A stretch of DNA of 10,110 nt from an uncultured Gammaproteobacteria bacterium (GTDB lineage Bacteria; Pseudomonadota; Gammaproteobacteria; PS1; Thioglobaceae). The stretch spans positions 1 to 10,110 of the forward strand of contig CAJWNF010000011.1 of NCBI GenBank assembly GCA_913044155.1, written 5' to 3'. Positions within the stretch are counted from its first letter, which is position 1. Each line of letters opens with the position of its first letter. Under the pieces are notes generated by a model. That model was given only the letters and a program-made list of their open reading frames with translations, was not told the DNA's origin and made no database searches. The position numbers and the translations under genes are program-made. Shown one piece after another: positions 1 through 5,328 of the stretch.

Positions 1-153
1 TTATTCTGTATTAGTACTGAAGTAGTCACTAGCCCAGTCATTGCAGTACTTATCACTGTAATCACAGTAAGCACTTTGAATTGAATCCGACTCGCAACTT
101 GTCAATAGAATAGTGGTGACAATTAATGATAAGAATATTATAATTTTTTTCAT
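1..153 (-). CDS. Small lipoprotein, 50 aa (tandem copy 1, downstream)
   Basis: Predicted secreted lipoprotein of unknown function. The ATG at 153-151 opens a 50-codon frame ending at TAA (3-1). The protein starts with Met-Lys-Lys, then a hydrophobic stretch (residues 4-16) and a lipobox LLTSC, with the lipidated Cys at residue 20. The mature part would be only about 31 residues, acidic and aromatic, with two further Cys (29 and 38) in a Tyr-Cys...Tyr-Cys arrangement. The residue after the lipid Cys is Glu, not Asp, so the usual Asp(+2) inner-membrane retention signal is absent and an outer-membrane location is possible (inference). A longer open frame starts at 240, but it would read through the neighbouring lipoprotein gene in another frame and bury the signal peptide, so I reject that start. 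Signal region and C-terminal Ser-Thr-x-Thr-Glu end are shared with the upstream paralogue at 173-298. No good Shine-Dalgarno is seen. It is probably co-transcribed with the upstream copy. I do not recognise a family. Confidence 0.72.
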   Translation of the reverse strand: MKKIIIFLSLIVTTILLTSCESDSIQSAYCDYSDKYCNDWASDYFSTNTE

Positions 154-172
154 TTTACTAATTTGTTGTGGT

Positions 173-298
173 TTATTCTGTACTAGAACTAAACCAGTCA
201 TCACCGTAATTATCACTGTACAAATTATTGACCAAACCACAACTTGTCAACAAAATAGTAGTAGCAATTAGAGATAACAATATTATAAATTTTTTCAT
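173..298 (-). CDS. Small lipoprotein, 41 aa (tandem copy 2, upstream)
   Basis: Predicted lipoprotein, very short. The ATG at 298-296 opens 41 codons ending at TAA (175-173). It has a Met-Lys-Lys start, a hydrophobic core at residues 4-16 and the lipobox LLTSC with lipid Cys at 20, followed by Gly. The mature peptide would be only 22 residues, rich in Asn, Asp, Ser, Tyr and Trp, and ending Ser-Ser-Ser-Thr-Glu. It is a diverged duplicate of the gene at 1-153: the first 20 codons match at 50 of 60 bases, the amino-acid changes there are conservative (F4I, L7F, A12V), and both end with a YSDxYxxDW...STE pattern. Copy 2 lacks about nine residues and the two extra Cys of copy 1. A clear ribosome binding site (AGAAGG, 312-307) lies 8 nt before the start, and a near-consensus promoter lies at 351-379. 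Function is unknown. The signal peptide and paralogue make a real gene likely despite its size. Confidence 0.75.
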   Translation of the reverse strand: MKKFIILLSLIATTILLTSCGLVNNLYSDNYGDDWFSSSTE

Positions 299-306
299 CT
301 AATTAT

Positions 307-312
307 CCTTCT
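307..312 (-). promoter_or_regulatory. Ribosome binding site for the 41-aa lipoprotein
   Basis: Reads AGAAGG on the minus strand, 8 nt before the ATG at 298. It is a good anti-16S match and fixes the start of this very short gene. It lies outside the neighbouring leader hairpin and so should be accessible. Confidence 0.7.
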
Positions 313-317
313 ATATA

Positions 318-341
318 TTTGGTTTTTTCATCATAACCAAA
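318..341 (-). promoter_or_regulatory. 5' leader hairpin of the lipoprotein mRNA
   Basis: A perfect 7-bp inverted repeat, TTTGGTT (341-335) and AACCAAA (324-318), with a 10-nt loop. If the promoter at 351-379 is used, transcription starts near 343, so this hairpin sits at the extreme 5' end of the mRNA, before the ribosome binding site at 307-312. There is no U-tract after it, so it is unlikely to be an intrinsic terminator for the upstream bolA-like gene. A 5'-end stem-loop that protects mRNA from decay is one plausible role (inference). The stem is A/U-rich and only modestly stable. Confidence 0.4.
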
Positions 342-350
342 AACAGGGAA

Positions 351-379
351 ATTATATACTATCTCTCACCCGGTGTGAA
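351..379 (-). promoter_or_regulatory. Sigma70-type promoter for the lipoprotein pair
   Basis: On the minus strand, a -35 box TTCACA (379-374, 5/6 to TTGACA) is followed by exactly 17 bp and a perfect -10 TATAAT (356-351). The -35 and most of the spacer lie inside the last codons of the bolA-like gene. The predicted start is near 343, giving a leader of about 45 nt before the 41-aa lipoprotein. It is one of the two best promoter matches in the window and supports independent, probably strong, expression of the lipoproteins. Confidence 0.65.
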
Positions 380-586
380 CGTTTTAACGCTGAGCGCATG
401 AAGCTCTCCACTTCTAATTTCCTCACTTACCAGTGCAAGTACCGCTCTTTGTCTTTGCAATAATGACAAACCTTCGAAAAAAGGTGACACAACTACCGCA
501 GAGCAATTACAGCCATCACCTTCCATAGTAACCTGTGATTGATCTATACCTAATTCAATTTTTTTTTGAACCTCTTCCAAAGTCAT
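359..586 (-). CDS. BolA/IbaG-family protein
   Basis: A 75-aa cytoplasmic BolA-like protein. Family members partner with monothiol glutaredoxins in [2Fe-2S] trafficking or sensing, and some affect envelope and stress physiology (family knowledge). Visible hallmarks are the EGDGCNC loop at residues 22-28, the VVVSPFFEGLS strand-turn (31-41), the helix with RQRAVLALV (45-53) and the C-terminal LHALSVKTFTPGE block (62-74) holding the invariant His63. It looks closer to IbaG than to stationary-phase BolA. The protein stops right after the TPGE motif, a few residues shorter than E. coli IbaG. The loop carries Cys26 and Cys28 where E. coli IbaG has Ser and Phe around a His. The ATG at 586 is preceded by a strong AGGGGGA ribosome site. 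It lies 49 bp after the Pit permease gene with no visible terminator, so it is probably the last gene of the PhoU-like/pit transcript. Confidence 0.9.
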   Translation of the reverse strand: MTLEEVQKKIELGIDQSQVTMEGDGCNCSAVVVSPFFEGLSLLQRQRAVLALVSEEIRSGELHALSVKTFTPGER

Positions 587-635
587 GAACTGTCCCCCTA
601 AAAAATTTTACTTATAGCTTGAATTGTCATACTTT

Positions 636-1904
636 TTAGGCTCCAAAAGCCCCTTTGAGAGCAAAGAAAAACAATATAGACATGAGTGCACCTGCTGGTA
701 AGGTCACGATCCATGATAAAAATATCCTGTTAATAACCCGCGTATCTAATGCGGCCATTCCCCGAGCAAGACCAACACCCAATACCGCACCAACTAATAC
801 TTGTGTTGTTGAAACAGGGATTCCAGTTCCTGATGCTATGACTACCGTTGCTGCAGCGGCTAATGTAGCAGCAAAACCACGAGATGGAGTAAGCTGAGTA
901 ATGCCAGTGCCAATAGTTGCAATAACTCTATGGCCATAAGTGACAAGTCCAACAACAATACCTGCGCCGCCAACTAATAATATCCATAATGGAAGCGCAC
1001 TCTTGGAACCAATAGCGCCGCCACTTTCAATAACACTGTAAATCGCTGCCAGCGGTCCTATTGCATTAGCTACATCATTAGAACCATGAGCAAAAGCCAT
1101 TGCAGCTGCAGTAATAATCATGAGTACACCAAAAACTCTCTCCATTGAAGTAAAGTGAAAATCTATGTTTTCATCAGGATTAAGATGAATGTTGCGAATC
1201 ATTAGAGTTCCAATAATTGCAACAAGTAGACCAAACCCTAATGACAATAAATAACTTGTAGATGTACTAAAACTCAAACCAACATGCTTTAATCCTTTAA
1301 ATATAGTCACTAAAGAGACAACAAAACCTACCAAAAACATGTAATACGGGACATATTTCTTTGCATTATTAAACGGATCCTGGGTGTCAATAATTAAATT
1401 TTGAAGACTCCTAAACAAAGTAAAGGAAATGATTCCAGCCAATACTGGAGAAGCTATCCAGCTTATTACAATTTTAATTACTTTGCCCCAGGCAACAGCA
1501 TCAACGCCCACACCAACAGCACCAAATCCCACAATCGCGCCGACAATGGAATGGGTTGTAGAAACTGGCCAACCGAATGATGAAGCAATTAATAGCCAAC
1601 TACCTGCAGCTAATAATGATGCCATCATGCCATATACTAATAAATGTGGGTCATTAGTAAATAATGCCGCATCTAAAATACCTTTACGTATTGTAGCTGT
1701 AACTTCACCACCGGCTAGAATTGCACCAGAAAATTCAAAAATAACTGCAATAATAATCGCTTGTTTAATGGTAACAGCGCCAGAACCAACCGATGTACCC
1801 ATTGCGTTTGCAACATCGTTTGCACCAATGCCCCAAGCCATAAATACACCAAAAACAATTGCTAGTATTATTAATACATTACCGTAATTAGCAATAATAT
1901 CCAT
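636..1904 (-). CDS. pit: Inorganic phosphate transporter, PiT family
   Basis: A 422-aa integral membrane permease for low-affinity phosphate (or metal-phosphate) uptake driven by an ion gradient, in the inner membrane. It shows the internal duplication typical of the PiT (PHO-4) family. The first half has GANDVANAMGTSVGSG (residues 27-42) and PVSTTHS (113-119). The second half has HGSNDVANAIGPLAAI (273-288) and GIPVSTTQ (361-368), then GVGLARG (376-382). Each half has several long hydrophobic segments, with a hydrophilic central loop around residues 172-186 and a second one at 240-254. Length is normal for the family. The ATG at 1904 lies 16 bp after the stop of the PhoU-like gene, with only a weak GGAT ribosome site, which fits translation within a polycistronic message. 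The pairing with the PhoU-domain gene is the standard arrangement for this permease. Substrate preference (H+ or Na+) cannot be read from the sequence. Confidence 0.95.
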   Translation of the reverse strand: MDIIANYGNVLIILAIVFGVFMAWGIGANDVANAMGTSVGSGAVTIKQAIIIAVIFEFSGAILAGGEVTATIRKGILDAALFTNDPHLLVYGMMASLLAAGSWLLIASSFGWPVSTTHSIVGAIVGFGAVGVGVDAVAWGKVIKIVISWIASPVLAGIISFTLFRSLQNLIIDTQDPFNNAKKYVPYYMFLVGFVVSLVTIFKGLKHVGLSFSTSTSYLLSLGFGLLVAIIGTLMIRNIHLNPDENIDFHFTSMERVFGVLMIITAAAMAFAHGSNDVANAIGPLAAIYSVIESGGAIGSKSALPLWILLVGGAGIVVGLVTYGHRVIATIGTGITQLTPSRGFAATLAAAATVVIASGTGIPVSTTQVLVGAVLGVGLARGMAALDTRVINRIFLSWIVTLPAGALMSILFFFALKGAFGA

Positions 1905-1920
1905 GAAAAAAATCCAACAG

Positions 1921-2598
1921 TTATTTAGTTAACATGACTTCAAAACGCGAACCGACTTTCTGAGCTGCGTCAGCGGTCTCACCAAGCCATTCAATAGCTC
2001 GATAATAGAACATTACATCTACGGGAGGTAGTGTGGATTCTAGTGCAAACAGTTTGTCACGAATCTTGCTTTGAGCCTCATCAGTCTGATGTTCAAATTT
2101 ATTAATATTATCAATCATCTCAGAAACTAATTTTCTTCCACGGCTACCAAAGGCTGTTTCTAACAACTCATCAAGCTCGTTTATCGCTTTTAGAGCTGCA
2201 TTTGAAGTTTTAATACAAAGACTTGTGAGCTTAATAAAGTCTTGGGCAATTGCTTCTGGGAAAACCATATGACGAGTCATCATTAAACCCGCAAGATCTT
2301 TGGTAATGTTGGCAATTGAATCTTGGATTAGGAGAACATCAAGCAGGTCCCTGCGAGAAAAAGGCATCATGAATGTGCTTGGCAAATTCATGCGCAATTT
2401 CTTTTTTAGTTTGTCGGCTTTTTCCTCTTTATTATTAATTGAAACAGCCAATGTTGTAGCCTTATCCCAATCTTGAGCATTTGTGGCCTTAGCAAAAACA
2501 CCAAAATCTTTTAGGCATGAATGCACTTGTCTCATGTGTTTTTGTAGGGGCTTTATAGGAGATTTCCCAAATAAACTGGATATATCATTTCTAGCCAT
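1921..2598 (-). CDS. PhoU-like Pit accessory protein (DUF47/TIGR00153 type)
   Basis: A cytoplasmic, largely alpha-helical protein of the PhoU-like DUF47 family that sits beside Pit permeases and is thought to modulate phosphate uptake (family knowledge). Visible features, numbered from the chosen ATG: the N-terminal SSLFGKSPIKPLQKHM block (7-22), the acidic EEKAD helix (58-62), the RRDLLDVLLIQDSIANI segment (82-98), a second acidic EHQTDEAQSKI helix (169-179) and the C-terminal IEWLGETADAAQKVGSRFE block (202-220). I start at ATG 2598 (225 aa). A GTG four codons upstream at 2610 is in frame, but has no ribosome site, while AAGTGA lies just before 2598 and the family motif begins soon after it. 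It is the first gene of the block, 16 bp before pit. A TATAAT-like promoter for it may lie at 2699-2727. Confidence 0.9.
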   Translation of the reverse strand: MARNDISSLFGKSPIKPLQKHMRQVHSCLKDFGVFAKATNAQDWDKATTLAVSINNKEEKADKLKKKLRMNLPSTFMMPFSRRDLLDVLLIQDSIANITKDLAGLMMTRHMVFPEAIAQDFIKLTSLCIKTSNAALKAINELDELLETAFGSRGRKLVSEMIDNINKFEHQTDEAQSKIRDKLFALESTLPPVDVMFYYRAIEWLGETADAAQKVGSRFEVMLTK

Positions 2599-2698
2599 AG
2601 TTATATTCACTTGTCATAATCTATTGCGAATTTTACTATTAAACAAACAAATAATTCATAAATCCTAGATGAAAATACACATTTATTGAAAGTCTAAC

Positions 2699-2727
2699 AT
2701 TATACAAATAATAAGTTATCGCTTAAA
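2699..2727 (-). promoter_or_regulatory. Possible promoter of the PhoU-like/pit operon
   Basis: On the minus strand a perfect TATAAT (2704-2699) is followed by a leader of about 95 nt to the ATG at 2598. The hexamer 17 bp upstream, TTTAAG (2727-2722), matches the -35 consensus at only 3/6, so this rests mostly on the -10. It overlaps the proposed glmU promoter on the other strand. Confidence 0.3.
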
Positions 2728-2729
2728 AT
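2701..2729 (+). promoter_or_regulatory. Possible promoter of glmU
   Basis: A -35-like TATACA (2701-2706, 4/6) is followed by 17 bp and a -10 TAAAAT (2724-2729, 5/6), placing transcription start near 2736, about 20 nt before the glmU ATG. A short perfect inverted repeat, GCTTA-AAA-TAAGC (2721-2733), overlaps the -10. The match is moderate, but position and spacing are right. Confidence 0.4.
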
Positions 2730-2755
2730 AAGCATTAATTTAAAGTTAAGCATAA

Positions 2756-4120
2756 ATGTCCCGTATAAAAATGATTGAAGCCATCATCTTAGCTGCCGGC
2801 CAAGGCACTCGAATGAAATCAAAAAAGGCAAAAGTGCTTCACGAGCTTGGTGGCAAAACATTACTGCAACATGTTGTTGATGCAATACAGCCCTTGTCGT
2901 CCTCAATCAATATTGTGATTGGCAATGACGCTGAACTCATAAAGAATTCTATTAACAGTCGCTCTATTAGCTGGGTGTTACAAAAAATGCAGTTGGGAAC
3001 TGGACATGCAATTCAACAGGCTATATCTAATATCAATGATGAAGCAACTTGCGTCATTCTCTATGGTGATGTACCTCTAATAACAACAAATACAATAAAA
3101 TCTCTGATAGATAAATCTGAGAAAAATGGCTTTTCTCTATTAAGCGTATTACTAGATGACCCAAATGGCTATGGACGAATAATTCGCGACAAGAAAGAAC
3201 TAATCAAAGCGATTGTTGAAGACAAAGATGCAGATGTTAATGAAAGAAAAATCAATGAAATAAATACTGGCATTATGGCCATCCAAGGATCGCTTTTAAA
3301 GAAATATATTGCCCAACTCGAACCCAACAATTCTCAAGGTGAGTTTTATCTAACAGATATAGTTAAAATTGCTGTCGAAGATAATGTTACTATTTCATCA
3401 TTAGTGTGCGACAATGTATCTGAAGTTATGGGCATAAATGATAAAAACCAACTAGCCGAAGCGGAACGCATATATCAGCAACAGCAAGCAAAAGAATTGA
3501 TGTCTAAAGGGCTGACCATCAAAGACCCAAATCGATTTGACTGTCGTGGCAGTTTAATCTTTGGTAAGGACTGTTCAGTAGACATAAATGTCGTCCTTGA
3601 AGGTGAAAATGAATTAGGAGAAAATGTTCTAATTGCGCCTAACTGTATTATAAAAAACGCTAAAATCGGCGATCATGCAGAAATTAAGGCAAACACAATT
3701 ATTGAGGATGCGGTGATTGGTAGTCACACAACAATAGGTCCATTTGCACGTATTAGGCCAGAAACTGAAGTTGGGAATAGTGCTCGAATTGGTAATTTTG
3801 TTGAAATTAAAAAATCCAGTATTGATGAAGGTTCAAAAGTTCCCCACCTAAGCTATGTTGGTGATAGCACCATAGGCAAAAATGTAAACATCGGTGCTGG
3901 CGTTATAACGTGCAATTATGACGGCGTTAATAAACATCAAACTATTATAGAAGATGGCGTCTTTGTCGGTTCCGATACACAGTTGATTGCTCCAGTTACT
4001 GTTGGTGAAAATGCTACAATAGGGGCGGGCTCCACTATTACTCAAGATGTGCCAAGTGAAAAGCTAACCTTAAGTAGGAAAAAACAAAAAACAATTCCTA
4101 ACTGGAAGAGAGAGAAATAA
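2756..4120 (+). CDS. glmU: Bifunctional GlmU: GlcN-1-P acetyltransferase / GlcNAc-1-P uridyltransferase
   Basis: A 454-aa cytoplasmic enzyme that acetylates glucosamine-1-phosphate and then transfers UMP to give UDP-GlcNAc, the precursor of peptidoglycan and LPS. The N-terminal uridyltransferase shows LAAGQGTRMKS (12-22) with Lys26, the QLGTGHA nucleotide-sugar loop (79-85), GDVPLI (104-109) and INTGIMA (169-175). Residues from about 260 form the left-handed beta-helix acetyltransferase, with many hexapeptide repeats of the IGxxxxI kind. Expected acetyltransferase residues are present: Arg334 in RPETEVG, Lys352, catalytic His364 in HLSYVGD, the TCNYDG block (385-390) and Arg441. Numbering runs one ahead of E. 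coli GlmU (456 aa), so the protein is complete. The ATG at 2756 is chosen because the LAAG motif is then at the usual distance. An ATG at 2771 is possible but has no ribosome site. The MFS transporter follows after 28 bp. Confidence 0.97.
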   Translation: MSRIKMIEAIILAAGQGTRMKSKKAKVLHELGGKTLLQHVVDAIQPLSSSINIVIGNDAELIKNSINSRSISWVLQKMQLGTGHAIQQAISNINDEATCVILYGDVPLITTNTIKSLIDKSEKNGFSLLSVLLDDPNGYGRIIRDKKELIKAIVEDKDADVNERKINEINTGIMAIQGSLLKKYIAQLEPNNSQGEFYLTDIVKIAVEDNVTISSLVCDNVSEVMGINDKNQLAEAERIYQQQQAKELMSKGLTIKDPNRFDCRGSLIFGKDCSVDINVVLEGENELGENVLIAPNCIIKNAKIGDHAEIKANTIIEDAVIGSHTTIGPFARIRPETEVGNSARIGNFVEIKKSSIDEGSKVPHLSYVGDSTIGKNVNIGAGVITCNYDGVNKHQTIIEDGVFVGSDTQLIAPVTVGENATIGAGSTITQDVPSEKLTLSRKKQKTIPNWKREK

Positions 4121-4148
4121 TTCCTACGGCACAAAAAACATAAAAATT

Positions 4149-5324
4149 ATGCTAAATCTCCCCAGAAATGTCTGGATATTGGCTATATGTTTAGCACTGT
4201 TTATGTCACTTAGCGTCTTTATCGTATTTGTTGGTGGCATTTTGGGCAATGAACTGGCTGACTCAAAAAGTCTATCAACCCTGCCTGTTGCGGCAATTGT
4301 GGTTGGGACCGCAGTCAGTATTTTTCCAGTGATTCGTTTAATGTCGGTCTTTGGTCGAAAAACAGTCTTCTTAATGATATGTATCTATTCAATAGCTCTA
4401 CTTGGGCTAAGTGCATTTGCGATTATCACTGGCTCTTTTCTCATATTCTGTTTGTCTAGTTTTCTCTTAGGTGCAACGGTAGCGACAATGAATCAGTTTA
4501 GATTTGCCGCAATCGAAAGTGTTTCTGAAGAGCAAAGAGCAACAGCAACAGCAATTGTTCTTTTAGGCGGACTTGTGTCGGCTTATCTTGGCCCTGAAGT
4601 AGCCACTATTGGTAAAGAAATATTTGCCATCAACTTTGTTGGTTCATACATATTACTTGGATTGCTTTTTTTGATCGCCTTTATATTGCTTTGTTTTTTC
4701 CAGCCAGCCAAGAAATTTGTTGAAGAATCTGACCAATCTAAGCGCTCTCTAATTGAAATTATGAAGCAAAGCTCTTTTATAGTGGCAGCATCCGCGGCAA
4801 CAACAGGTTATGTTGTTATGAGTTTTGTCATGACTGCAACGCCTATTAGCATGCATGTTATGGATGGTTTTTCACTTCACCATACAAAATTTATAATTCA
4901 AAGCCATGTGATAGCGATGTTCTTGCCTTCACTATTCACAGCCTTTATTGTGAAATACTTGGGCATCTCAAAAATGATGGTTTTAGGTGTTGTTTTATTC
5001 TTCGCCTCTATAGTTGTTGCCTACCTTAGCCATAATCTGAATAATTACTGGGTGTCGCTAGTCCTTCTCGGGCTGGGCTGGAATTTTTTGTTTATCGGTG
5101 GTACAAGTCTCCTACCAAAGTCATACCACGAAAATGAAAAATATAAAGCACAATCACTGAATGATTTTTTGGTTTTTGGGTTCCAAGCTTTCGCCGCGCT
5201 AAGCGCTGGTTGGTTTGTATTTAATTTTTCATGGGAAGTGACGCTTTTATCTGTCATTCCAATACTAATAATTCAGTTATTACTATTAATATGGTGGCTA
5301 AAGAATGAGAAAAGAGCACGATAG
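4149..5324 (+). CDS. MFS transporter, substrate unknown
   Basis: A 391-aa inner-membrane protein with about 12 hydrophobic segments in two halves separated by a cytoplasmic linker (about 185-207), as in the major facilitator superfamily. A motif A-like sequence RLMSVFGRKT lies between TM2 and TM3 (63-72). The second half carries TPISMHVMDGFS (231-242), a Gln-Ser-His-Val helix with MFLPSLFTAFIVKYLG (257-272), GLGWNFLFIGGTSLL (308-322) and LNDFLVFGFQA (337-347). These second-half motifs remind me of a proteobacterial MFS subgroup that includes proposed riboflavin transporters of the RfnT type. That is recall from pattern only, and I would not assign a substrate. The ATG at 4149 places the first TM immediately after a short N-terminus. 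There is no clear ribosome site. It lies 28 bp after glmU, so probably shares its transcript, and converges on metC with 4 bp between stops. Confidence 0.85.
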   Translation: MLNLPRNVWILAICLALFMSLSVFIVFVGGILGNELADSKSLSTLPVAAIVVGTAVSIFPVIRLMSVFGRKTVFLMICIYSIALLGLSAFAIITGSFLIFCLSSFLLGATVATMNQFRFAAIESVSEEQRATATAIVLLGGLVSAYLGPEVATIGKEIFAINFVGSYILLGLLFLIAFILLCFFQPAKKFVEESDQSKRSLIEIMKQSSFIVAASAATTGYVVMSFVMTATPISMHVMDGFSLHHTKFIIQSHVIAMFLPSLFTAFIVKYLGISKMMVLGVVLFFASIVVAYLSHNLNNYWVSLVLLGLGWNFLFIGGTSLLPKSYHENEKYKAQSLNDFLVFGFQAFAALSAGWFVFNFSWEVTLLSVIPILIIQLLLLIWWLKNEKRAR

Positions 5325-5328
5325 AATT

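Larger units (their letters stand above)
1..298 (-). repeat. Tandem gene duplication (small lipoprotein pair)
   Basis: Two head-to-tail copies of one small lipoprotein gene (298-173 and 153-1) separated by 19 bp. The signal-peptide half is about 83% identical at nucleotide level (50 of 60 bases). The middle has diverged with an insertion or deletion, and the 3' end (ACAGAATAA) is identical. Five of the 20 signal-region codons differ only synonymously and three give conservative replacements, as expected of an older duplication with both copies still under protein-level constraint. No insertion-sequence ends or target duplications are seen. Confidence 0.75.

Noticed and set aside
154..240. Upstream in-frame extension of the 50-aa lipoprotein, giving a 79-aa protein from 240
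   Set aside because: It would run through the neighbouring lipoprotein gene in a different frame and bury the Met-Lys-Lys signal peptide and lipobox. The duplicated gene shows that the true start is at 153.
222..250. TTGACA (250-245, minus) with TAATTT 17 bp downstream as a promoter for lipoprotein copy 1
   Set aside because: The TTGACA encodes Leu-Thr of the lipobox and is present in both copies because of the duplication. The -10 matches only 3/6.
1..298. Homology of the lipoprotein pair to entericidins or other lysis lipoproteins
   Set aside because: Only size and tandem layout agree. The mature sequences are acidic and aromatic and lack the TRGxGxD-like pattern I know from entericidins. 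Kept only as an architectural comparison.
655..1887. Plus-strand open frames opposite the Pit permease (655-897 and 1429-1887)
   Set aside because: They are antisense shadows of a strongly conserved gene, with no ribosome sites or recognisable domains.
2591..2617. Mini-ORF (ATG at 2617, 8 codons) overlapping the start of the PhoU-like gene as a leader peptide
   Set aside because: No ribosome site, no biased composition, and a chance ORF of 8 codons is expected.
2611..2628. Pho-box half site TTGTCATAAT upstream of the PhoU-like gene
   Set aside because: The first half resembles CTGTCATA, but the second half at the 11-bp spacing (TATTGCG) does not match, and the site lies too close to the start codon for an activator.
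2483..2668. Plus-strand open frame (61 codons) reaching into the divergent intergenic region
   Set aside because: Mostly antisense to the PhoU-like gene, with no promoter, ribosome site or protein features.
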